This document shows positions 1-5,921 of a DNA stretch of 6,670 nucleotides, piece after piece. Location of the stretch: positions 1 through 6,670 of the forward strand of contig JAJZVS010000215.1 of NCBI GenBank assembly GCA_021845555.1. Reading direction: 5' to 3'. The translations under genes and the position numbers were made by a program. Each line of letters begins with the position of its first letter. Position 1 is the first letter of the stretch. The notes under the pieces are model-generated. The model was not told the origin of the DNA, ran no database searches, and worked only from the letters and a program-made list of their open reading frames with translations. Source of the DNA: Pseudomonadota bacterium (GTDB taxonomy: Bacteria; Pseudomonadota; Alphaproteobacteria; Acetobacterales; Acetobacteraceae).

Positions 1-1147
<1,147 letters not shown>

Positions 1148-1154
1148 GGGGAGG

Positions 1155-1160
1155 CTCTCC
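1155..1160 (-). promoter_or_regulatory. Ribosome binding site of leuA
   Basis: GGAGAG on the minus strand, 7 nt before the leuA ATG. It fixes the leuA start. It lies about 22 nt beyond the last stem of the predicted attenuator, so it is not sequestered in that hairpin as drawn. Confidence 0.7.
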
Positions 1161-1181
1161 GGGGGTGGGTGCGCACGCGGA

Positions 1182-1243
1182 CGTTCAGGGGTGTCCCCTG
1201 AGCGAGGCCGGCGGCAATCCTACCCCGGCGAGACGCTCAGGGG
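1182..1243 (-). promoter_or_regulatory. Predicted leucine attenuator with mutually exclusive hairpins
   Basis: Three segments on the minus strand can form alternative structures. Segment A (1243-1234, CCCCTGAGCG) overlaps the leader-peptide stop codon. Segment B (1204-1195, CGCTCAGGGG) is its exact 10-base complement. Segment C (1191-1182, CCCCTGAACG) is a near copy of A. B can pair with A (10 bp, 29-nt loop) or with C (9 of 10 pairs, 3-nt loop, terminator-like). A ribosome reaching the stop would cover A and favour B:C. A ribosome stalled on the Leu codons at 1269-1249 would leave A mostly free and favour A:B. This is the classic attenuation logic of amino-acid operons. No U-run follows B:C, which weakens the intrinsic-terminator reading, though GC-rich genomes often lack clean U-tracts. 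Regulation of leuA by leucine supply is inferred. Confidence 0.65.
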
Positions 1244-1332
1244 CGGGTAAGTCGAAGGAGGAGGGCCAGCCCGCGGTGCGCCGGCAGGCGCGCGGACCCG
1301 CGCACGATCGCGCGGGAAGTGCGGCAGGCCAT
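1237..1332 (-). CDS. leuL: Predicted Leu-rich leader peptide of leuA
   Basis: A short ORF lies between the likely leuA promoter and leuA and ends in GLALLLRLTRP. Five of seven consecutive codons (CTG GCC CTC CTC CTT CGA CTT, 1269-1249) are leucine. Its TGA at 1239-1237 sits inside the first arm of the attenuator fold. Translation would sense charged tRNA-Leu; the peptide itself is not expected to have a function. From the ATG at 1332 it has 31 residues. An in-frame ATG at 1353 would give 38 residues and a GTG at 1305 would give 22. None has a clear Shine-Dalgarno, so the start is uncertain. The same frame stays open far into acd on the opposite strand, so openness alone proves nothing. The evidence is the Leu run plus its position next to the alternative stems. 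Confidence 0.55.
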   Translation of the reverse strand: MACRTSRAIVRGSARLPAHRGLALLLRLTRP

Positions 1333-1359
1333 ACGGGCGAACAGGCAGAGCATGAGGGA

Positions 1360-1388
1360 TATGTAGCCGGACCCGGCCCGCGGTGCAA
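1360..1388 (-). promoter_or_regulatory. Possible promoter of the leu leader-leuA transcript
   Basis: On the minus strand TTGCAC (1388-1383) is followed after 17 bp by TACATA (1365-1360). The match to sigma-70 consensus is only 3 of 6 at each box, but the spacing is ideal and the AT-rich -10 stands out in very GC-rich DNA. Transcription would begin close to 1353, giving a roughly 200-nt leader before leuA, which suits attenuation. It lies back to back with the proposed acd promoter. Confidence 0.35.
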
Positions 1389-1396
1389 GGCCGGTC

Positions 1397-1424
1397 TCGA
1401 CGGGCGGGACCGGGCCGCTATAGA
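1397..1424 (+). promoter_or_regulatory. Possible promoter of acd
   Basis: TCGACG (1397-1402, 4 of 6 to the -35 consensus), a 16-bp spacer, then TATAGA (1419-1424, 4 of 6 to the -10). TATAGAT is an isolated AT-rich patch in GC-rich DNA. The predicted start near 1431 leaves only a few bases before the ATG at 1435, so the mRNA would be nearly leaderless, in line with the lack of a Shine-Dalgarno. Confidence 0.35.
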
Positions 1425-1434
1425 TGGACGCGCC

Positions 1435-2643
1435 ATGCAATTCGACCTCACCCCTGCCCAGCAGGACCTCCGCCGCCTCGCCCGCCGCATCGCGGACACC
1501 GCCATCGCGCCCCGCGCGGCGGACACCGACCGCAGCGAAACCTACCCCTGGGACAACGTCGCCGCGCTGCGCGAGGCCGGCCTGCTCGGCTACACTATCC
1601 CGCCCGACCTCGGCGGCGCCGGCGGCAGCGTGCTCGATGCCGCCATCATCATCGAGGAAATGGCGCGCGTCTGCGGCGTGACCGGCCGGATCGCGGTGGA
1701 AACCAACATGGGCGCGCTCTCCGCCGTGCTCCACTACGGCAGCGACGCCCAGCGGCGCCTCGCCGCGCGCCTGGTGCTCGACGGCGACAAGCCGGCAATC
1801 TGCATCACCGAACCCGACGCCGGCTCCGCGGCCACCGAAATGACCACGCGGGCCGACCGGCGCGGCGACCGCTGGATCGTCAACGGCCACAAGCACTGGA
1901 TCACCGGGGCCGGCGTCTCCCGCCTGCACCTGATCTTCGCCCGCGCCTTCGACGAATCGGGCCGGGAGCTCGGCATCGGCGGCTTCCTCGCCGTGCGCGA
2001 CCCGGACGCCGGAACCCCCGACGGCCTGATCGTCGGCAAACGCGAACCCACGATGGGTCTGCGCGGCATCCCGGAGGCCGAACTCCGGTTCGAGAACCTG
2101 GCCATCCCGCACGACATGGCGCTCTGCCAGCCCAACGGCCGGCTGGCCGGCTTCGCCGCGCTGATGGACGCCTACAACACCCAGCGCGTCGGCGCCGCCA
2201 CCGTCGCCCTCGGCCTCGCCCAAGGCGCGTTCGAGGCGGCGCTCGCCTACGCGAAGGAGCGCCACCAGTTCGGCCGGCCGATCGGCGAGTTCCAGGGCCT
2301 GCAATGGATGCTCGCCGACATGGCCACCCAGATCGACGCCGCCCGCATGTCGGTCTGGCGCGCCGCAGCCTCCGCCAACCCGTTCCCCGACCCGCTGCTG
2401 GCCGCCCAGGCGAAAGTGCTCACCGCCGAAATGGCGATCAAGGTTACCAACGACGCACTGCAAATCTTCGGCGCCCGCGGCTACTCGCGCAACTGGCCGC
2501 TGGAACGCATGACCCGCGACGCCCGCATGTTCACCATCGGCGGCGGCACCGCCCAGGTTCTCCGAACCCTCATCGCCAGCCGCCTGCTCGGGTGGAAACT
2601 GCCGCAAACGCGCGACGGCGGGGCAAGGCAACGAGGGTCCTAA
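1435..2643 (+). CDS. acd: Acyl-CoA dehydrogenase-fold protein, probable 3-sulfinopropionyl-CoA desulfinase
   Basis: 402 residues with the full acyl-CoA dehydrogenase layout: N-terminal helical domain (about 1-120), beta domain with CITEPDAGSA at 123-132 and the WITGAG region at 155-160 (FAD and substrate contacts), and C-terminal helical domain with ERHQFGRPIGEFQGLQ at 275-290. Both catalytic-base positions are replaced. The isovaleryl/long-chain position, 28 residues before the Gln of QFG, is Gln250. The medium-chain position, normally IYEGT, reads IGGGT with Gly370. Arg85 sits in GRIAVETNMGA. From memory, 3-sulfinopropionyl-CoA desulfinase of Advenella mimigardefordensis has Arg84 and a Gln near 246 in these places and shares ITGGGVSKLHLIFAR-, MGVRGIPE-, FTIAGGTAQ- and KLPQTRDG-like stretches. 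The predicted reaction is 3-sulfinopropionyl-CoA plus water to propionyl-CoA plus sulfite. The ATG at 1435 is chosen because MQFDLTPAQQDL is the usual family start. No Shine-Dalgarno is seen. No CoA transferase or sulfite-handling gene is nearby. The fold is certain; the substrate is inferred. Confidence 0.85.
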   Translation: MQFDLTPAQQDLRRLARRIADTAIAPRAADTDRSETYPWDNVAALREAGLLGYTIPPDLGGAGGSVLDAAIIIEEMARVCGVTGRIAVETNMGALSAVLHYGSDAQRRLAARLVLDGDKPAICITEPDAGSAATEMTTRADRRGDRWIVNGHKHWITGAGVSRLHLIFARAFDESGRELGIGGFLAVRDPDAGTPDGLIVGKREPTMGLRGIPEAELRFENLAIPHDMALCQPNGRLAGFAALMDAYNTQRVGAATVALGLAQGAFEAALAYAKERHQFGRPIGEFQGLQWMLADMATQIDAARMSVWRAAASANPFPDPLLAAQAKVLTAEMAIKVTNDALQIFGARGYSRNWPLERMTRDARMFTIGGGTAQVLRTLIASRLLGWKLPQTRDGGARQRGS

Positions 2644-2883
2644 GGTGGGACGGAGGCAAGTAAGGCCAGGGGGCGCTGCCCCCTGGACCCCCGCCAAGGG
2701 CATTGCCCTTGGAACCCTTCAGTTGGCTTCGCCAGGAAGGGGGCGCGACCGTGCCGTTTCGTTGGTCCGAGTAGCGCCCCCTTCCTGGCGAAGCCGTCCG
2801 AGGGGTCCAGGGGACAATGTCCCCTGGTCGGGGGTCCAGGGGGGCAAAGCCCCCCTGGCCTTGCTTGCCTCCGTCCCCACCCC
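2644..2883. repeat. Nested palindromic intergenic element (REP/MITE-like)
   Basis: The whole gap between acd and the next gene is one roughly symmetrical element. The outer arms (about 2644-2673 and 2850-2882) are near-perfect inverted repeats of about 30 bp, differing by a 1-base gap and one substitution. Nested inside are perfect hairpins: 2666-2686 (9-bp stem), 2694-2712 (8-bp), 2807-2827 (9-bp), 2836-2858 (10-bp), and a central 22-bp inverted repeat at 2725-2795. The four small hairpins have 3-nt loops. There is no credible gene inside and no visible target-site duplication. It may be a non-autonomous mobile repeat and may also end acd transcription. Similar repeats are common in Acetobacteraceae as far as I recall, but copy number cannot be seen here. 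Confidence 0.85.
2725..2795. repeat. Central 22-bp inverted repeat of the palindromic element
   Basis: The left arm 2725-2746 (GGCTTCGCCAGG...GGGGGCGC) is the exact reverse complement of 2774-2795. The 27-nt loop (2747-2773) holds a further GACC/GGTC pair at 2747-2750 and 2764-2767. Transcribed from either strand it would form a very stable stem. Confidence 0.9.
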
Positions 2884-3939
2884 ATGACCGTCATTGCCTT
2901 TCTCCGTCATCTCGCGTTCGCCGCCGGTCTCGCCGGGCTGTCGGCGGTGGTGGTGCGGCTGATGATCTGGGCGCGGGTGATGGATGCGCCGGATGGCAGG
3001 AAGGCGCATGCGCAGCCGACGCCGAAGGGCGGGGGGGGGGGCATTGTCGTTGCGTTTCTGGTGGGCGTATCGGTGTTGTATGCGTTCGCGCGGTTTTCGC
3101 GGCTGGCGGAGCCGTATTTCCTCGGCGTGATCGGCGCTTCGGTGTTGATTGCCGGGGTCGCGTTTCTCGACGACATCTGGGATTTCCCGTTCACCGTGAA
3201 GCTGGGGGCGCAGCTGCTGGCGGCGGTGGCGGCGGTGGGCACCGGGATTTACGTGCGGGACTATCGGCTGCCGTATTCGGGCGGGTTCTATGTCGGCTGG
3301 CTCGGCATTCCGGCGACGCTGGCGTGGATCCTGTTCGTGACGAACGCGATGAATTTCATCGACGGGCTGAACGGTCTGGCGGCTGGGGTGACATTGATCG
3401 CGGCGGGGTTCCTGGCCTGGATCGCCGAGCAGCACGGCGGCTGGTTCGCGTATTTTTCCGCCCTGATGCTGGGGGCGGGGGTGGTCGGGTTCCTGCCGTT
3501 CAATTTCCCTCGTGCGCGGATTTTCATGGGCGACGTGGGCAGCCAGTTCTGCGGTTTCGTGCTGGCGATGCTCGGTGTGGTGGCGGGGCGGTTCGAGGGG
3601 GTGCAGTTGTCGCTGCTGCTGGTGCCGATGTTGTTGTCGGGGGTGTTGTTCGATGTCGCCTTCACGCTGGTGCGTCGCGCGCTGGCCGGGGAGCGGCTGA
3701 CGGCGGCGCATCGGGGGCATTTGTACCAGCTGGCGCATCGCGCCGGGGTGCCGGCGGTGGCGGTGACGCTGGTTCACTGGGGGTTTGTCGTGTTGGGCGG
3801 GTTGTGCTGCCTGGTGTTCATCGCCGCGCCGCCGCCTTACAAGCCCTTGATTCCTCCGCTGCTTCTGCTGCCGCAGCTGGTGTGGCTGGGATTCGTGCAG
3901 GTGCGGGCGCGGCGGGCCGGGGTGCTGGCGGCGGGCTGA
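2884..3939 (+). CDS. WecA/MraY-type polyprenyl-phosphate sugar-1-phosphate transferase (glycosyltransferase family 4)
   Basis: 351 residues, strongly hydrophobic, with about ten likely membrane segments: an integral inner-membrane enzyme. Members transfer a HexNAc-1-phosphate from a UDP-sugar to undecaprenyl phosphate, starting synthesis of O-antigen, capsule or similar glycans. Family motifs in order: DAPDGRKAH (34-42) followed by a Gly-rich loop (49-53), FLDDIWDFP with the Asp pair at 96-97, NAMNFIDGLNGLAAG (154-168, Asp160), FMGDVGS (214-220, Asp217) and HRGHLYQ (276-282), the HxxH sugar-selectivity region seen in WecA/WbpL-like members rather than MraY. The exact sugar cannot be told. The ATG at 2884 gives the expected first membrane helix, but only C-rich DNA precedes it, with no Shine-Dalgarno, and the palindromic element ends at its doorstep. 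An 11-G tract lies at codons 50-53. Codon choice (more TTG, GTT, TAT, GGG) differs from the C-ending style of acd. No other glycan gene is in view. Confidence 0.93.
   Translation: MTVIAFLRHLAFAAGLAGLSAVVVRLMIWARVMDAPDGRKAHAQPTPKGGGGGIVVAFLVGVSVLYAFARFSRLAEPYFLGVIGASVLIAGVAFLDDIWDFPFTVKLGAQLLAAVAAVGTGIYVRDYRLPYSGGFYVGWLGIPATLAWILFVTNAMNFIDGLNGLAAGVTLIAAGFLAWIAEQHGGWFAYFSALMLGAGVVGFLPFNFPRARIFMGDVGSQFCGFVLAMLGVVAGRFEGVQLSLLLVPMLLSGVLFDVAFTLVRRALAGERLTAAHRGHLYQLAHRAGVPAVAVTLVHWGFVVLGGLCCLVFIAAPPPYKPLIPPLLLLPQLVWLGFVQVRARRAGVLAAG
3031..3041 (+). repeat. Run of 11 G inside the sugar-phosphate transferase gene
   Basis: Eleven consecutive G encode part of the Gly run at residues 49-53, next to the conserved substrate-loop region. 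Gain or loss of one base would frameshift about 300 downstream codons. It may be a slippage (phase-variation) site or just a hard-to-sequence tract. Confidence 0.9.
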
Positions 3940-3969
3940 CCGCGCCCGCGCCCGCCCCGCGGTTCAGCC
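3934..3969. terminator. Candidate bidirectional terminator between convergent genes
   Basis: ACCGCG (3939-3944) pairs with CGCGGT (3958-3963). After one bulged base the stem continues with 3934-3938 and 3965-3969, for about 11 pairs around a 13-nt GC loop. It overlaps both stop codons of the converging genes, which are only 24 bp apart. There is no T-run on either side, so efficiency is uncertain. Confidence 0.5.
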
Positions 3970-5268
3970 TTGGGCGCGCATCGGGGTTGCCGCCAGCAGT
4001 GCCCCGCCGGCGGCCAGCAGCACCACGATCACCGCCATGCCCGCCCGCTGGCTGCCGCTCAGCGCGGTGACCGCCCCGAGCGCCGCCGGGCCGACGAACC
4101 CGGTGACCCGTCCCGAGAGCGCGTAGAGCCCGAAATGCGCGTTGCGCGCATTGGCCGGTGCCAGCCGTGCCATCAGGCTGCGGCTCGCCGCCTGGGCGGG
4201 GCCGACGAACACGCCCAGCCCCAGGGCCAACGGCAAGAACGCGGCCGCCGTGCGCGCCAGCAGGACCGCCGTGCCGAGTCCCACCAGCGCGCCCACCGCG
4301 AGCAGTACCGTTCCCCGATCGCCGATCCGGTCCTGCACCAGGGCGAAGCCGAGCGCGCCGATCCCGGCGGTGACGTTCAGCCCGATGCCGAGCAGCAGCA
4401 CCTGGCGCGTGTCCATCCCGAAGGTGCCGGCGGCGTAGATCCCGCCGAAGGCGAACAGAGTGGTGAGTCCGTCGGTGTAGAGCATGCGCGCCACCAGGAA
4501 GCGGCGCAGCCTGCGGTCGGCCGCGGCGGTGCGCAGCGTGGCCCACAGCGCGGGTAGCCCCTGGCGCAGCGCTTTCCCCCAGCCGAGTCGGTGCGACGTG
4601 GTCGGGCCGAACACCAGCACCGGCCAGGCGAACAGCGCGATCCAGCCGGCGGCGAACAGGGTGGCGGCGCGCACCGCGCCCGCCGGCACGTGGGCCAGGC
4701 CGAAGGGGGGCGGGCGCGGGTCGATCAGCAATACGAGGCACAGGCCGAGCGCGGTGATCCCGCCGGCGTAGCCCAGTCCCCAGGCAAGGCCGGAGATGCG
4801 GCCGATGCGGGCGGGTCGGGCCAGTTCCGGCAGCATGGCGTTGTAGAACACGGTGGCGATTTCGAATCCCACCGTGGCCGTCGCGACCAGCGCCAGCGCG
4901 AGCCGCGCGTCGCCGGGTTGCGGGCGCACGAACCAGAGGCCGGCGGTGGCCAGCACCATGAGCACGGTGCAGGCACCCAGGAACGCTCGCCGCCGTCCGC
5001 CGCGATCGGCGATGGCACCGAGCGGGGCCGCCGCCAGGGCGATCACCAGCCCGGCCGAAGCCTGTGCTGCTGCCCAGGCGGCGGTGCCGGACACAGGGTC
5101 GGCGGCTACCGCGCGGACGAAATAGGTGGCGAAGACGAAGGTGACGACGACGGTGTTGAACGCGCTGTAGGCCCAGTCATACAGGCACCAGGCCACCACC
5201 GCGCCCCGGCCGGGGGAAACCTCGGCCGGGGCGGATGGCGGGGGCGAGGGACGGCCGGGCGCCGGCAT
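3964..5268 (-). CDS. MFS transporter, UMF1/Atg22-like family
   Basis: 434 residues, about twelve predicted membrane helices, inner membrane. The N-terminal block AWCLYDWAYSAFNTVVVTF (26-44) and ATYFVRA is characteristic of the UMF1 family related to yeast vacuolar effluxer Atg22. PLGAIADRGGRRR (82-94) is the MFS motif-A loop with its Asp and Arg-rich turn. FYNAMLPELA (141-150) and GRISGLAWGLGYAGG (156-170) are further family blocks. Substrate is unknown for most bacterial members. The ATG at 5268 gives a Pro-rich cytoplasmic tail of about 22 residues before helix 1. No Shine-Dalgarno is visible and the true start could be slightly downstream. It follows marR by 28 bp on the same strand, so the two probably form an operon in which the regulator controls the exporter. 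The 3' end converges with the sugar-phosphate transferase gene. Confidence 0.92.
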   Translation of the reverse strand: MPAPGRPSPPPSAPAEVSPGRGAVVAWCLYDWAYSAFNTVVVTFVFATYFVRAVAADPVSGTAAWAAAQASAGLVIALAAAPLGAIADRGGRRRAFLGACTVLMVLATAGLWFVRPQPGDARLALALVATATVGFEIATVFYNAMLPELARPARIGRISGLAWGLGYAGGITALGLCLVLLIDPRPPPFGLAHVPAGAVRAATLFAAGWIALFAWPVLVFGPTTSHRLGWGKALRQGLPALWATLRTAAADRRLRRFLVARMLYTDGLTTLFAFGGIYAAGTFGMDTRQVLLLGIGLNVTAGIGALGFALVQDRIGDRGTVLLAVGALVGLGTAVLLARTAAAFLPLALGLGVFVGPAQAASRSLMARLAPANARNAHFGLYALSGRVTGFVGPAALGAVTALSGSQRAGMAVIVVLLAAGGALLAATPMRAQG

Positions 5269-5296
5269 GAAGGAAGCGGCGCCGGGCCGGGCGGGG

Positions 5297-5683
5297 TCAG
5301 CCGCCCCGCTTCGGGTGGGCCTCGGCGGCGGCGCTCTTGCGCGCGGCGGCGGCGGCGTCGTTCAGGGTGGAACGGACGTCGCGCAGGAAGGCCGTGCCCT
5401 TGGGGGTGCGCTGCACCAGCACGCTGCGCCGGTCCTGCGGATCGATCTTGCGCCGTACCAGGTCGAACTCGCCCAGCCGGTCGAGCGCGCGGGTGATCGC
5501 GGGCTTGGAGACCTTCAGCGCCGCGGCCAGGCCGCGCACGGTATGGGGGCCGTCCTGCAGGTAGCAGGTGAGGAACACGCCGAGCTGCCGGGCCGAGAGG
5601 TCGGCGCCTTCACGCCGCACCAGGGCAACGATGGTGTCGCGCAGGATGCCTGGAAGCTGATCGGTCGAAGGGGCCACTGCCAT
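5297..5683 (-). CDS. MarR-family transcriptional regulator
   Basis: 128 residues, on the short side for the family. The winged helix-turn-helix covers about residues 47-100: TVRGLAAALKVSKPAITRALDRL (helices 3-4, DNA recognition) followed by the wing DPQDRRSVLVQRTPKG (81-96), matching the D-x-x-D-x-R-x-V family signature. The N-terminal dimerisation helix is present (DTIVALVRREGADLSARQLGVFL). The C-terminal dimer helix appears brief and ends in an Ala/Lys-rich tail. These proteins usually act as dimers that repress their own and a neighbouring gene until a small ligand binds. The downstream MFS gene is the natural target. The ATG at 5683 has AAGGA 6 nt upstream (5694-5690). A GC hairpin of 6 bp (5291-5296 with 5304-5309) overlaps the stop codon. 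Ligand unknown. Confidence 0.93.
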   Translation of the reverse strand: MAVAPSTDQLPGILRDTIVALVRREGADLSARQLGVFLTCYLQDGPHTVRGLAAALKVSKPAITRALDRLGEFDLVRRKIDPQDRRSVLVQRTPKGTAFLRDVRSTLNDAAAAARKSAAAEAHPKRGG

Positions 5684-5689
5684 GGGATG

Positions 5690-5694
5690 TCCTT
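5690..5694 (-). promoter_or_regulatory. Ribosome binding site of the marR-type gene
   Basis: AAGGA on the minus strand, 6 nt before the ATG at 5683-5681. It is one of only two clear Shine-Dalgarno sites in the window and it decides the start. Confidence 0.75.
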
Positions 5695-5767
5695 TCTCGT
5701 ACTCGGGGGCCGACGGGTTTGCCGTGCTGCTTGGTTGGCGGGTCGCGCAACGCGGTACCCCCGTCCA

Positions 5768-5786
5768 CCGGCGAGTTGTTCGCCGG
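5768..5786. promoter_or_regulatory. Inverted repeat upstream of the marR-type gene
   Basis: CCGGCGA (5768-5774) and TCGCCGG (5780-5786) form a perfect 7-bp stem with a 5-nt spacer, about 85 bp before the regulator start. It could be an operator for the MarR protein or a 5' UTR hairpin. The role is inferred. Confidence 0.35.
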
Positions 5787-5818
5787 CGCCGCTTTCATGG
5801 TCCATTTCGACGCATAAG

Positions 5819-5831
5819 GGAAACCGTTTCC
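5819..5831. promoter_or_regulatory. AT-richer inverted repeat, possible MarR operator
   Basis: GGAAAC-C-GTTTCC: 6-bp half-sites around one central base, in the least GC-rich part of the 238-bp gap between the aminopeptidase and marR genes. The size and symmetry suit a MarR-dimer site, but no convincing -10/-35 pair was found beside it. Confidence 0.3.
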
Positions 5832-5851
5832 TCGCTCTCACGCCCAAGTGA

Positions 5852-5867
5852 GCCGGAATATTCCGGC
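5852..5867. promoter_or_regulatory. 16-bp perfect palindrome
   Basis: GCCGGAATATTCCGGC is fully self-complementary without a spacer, centred between 5859 and 5860. A spacer-free palindrome of this length fits a dimeric DNA-binding protein better than an RNA hairpin. It lies about 170 bp upstream of the marR start and partly overlaps the stem at 5864-5894. Confidence 0.4.
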
Positions 5868-5894
5868 CCATGACGGCGGCGTCATGTCCGGCCG
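5864..5894 (-). terminator. Candidate terminator hairpin after the aminopeptidase gene
   Basis: CATGACG (5869-5875) pairs with CGTCATG (5880-5886) around a 4-nt loop. After a 3-nt bulge the outer CGGCC/GGCCG arms (5864-5868, 5890-5894) extend the stem to 12 bp. It starts 27 nt past the aminopeptidase stop. No U-tract follows on the minus strand (the sequence after it is AATATTCC), so it may instead stabilise the 3' end. Confidence 0.4.
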
Positions 5895-5921
5895 ATGCGC
5901 TTGCGTGCCCCTCCGGCGCGA

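Noticed and set aside
1165..1434. A 90-codon N-terminal extension of acd from the in-frame upstream start
   Set aside because: The extension is unlike any acyl-CoA dehydrogenase N-terminus and overlaps the attenuator; the family start MQFDLTPAQQ is at 1435.
1148..1434. T-box or riboswitch for leuA
   Set aside because: No T-box sequence or known aptamer core was recognised; the Leu-codon ORF with alternative stems explains the region better.
1237..2703. A 488-codon open frame on the minus strand, antisense to acd
   Set aside because: It is the GC-rich shadow of acd and its translation shows no family features. Only its last part (1353-1237), past the acd start, is kept as the proposed leader peptide.
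2644..2883. CRISPR array
   Set aside because: The repeats are inverted and nested, with unequal spacing and 3-nt loops, not direct repeats with uniform unique spacers.
2640..2894. Short open frames on both strands inside the palindromic element
   Set aside because: They arise from self-complementary repeats, have no RBS and match no family I recognise.
3818..4741. A 307-codon minus frame overlapping the MFS gene
   Set aside because: It is an Arg/Ala/Gly-rich shadow in another frame of the MFS gene and also runs into the convergent gene.
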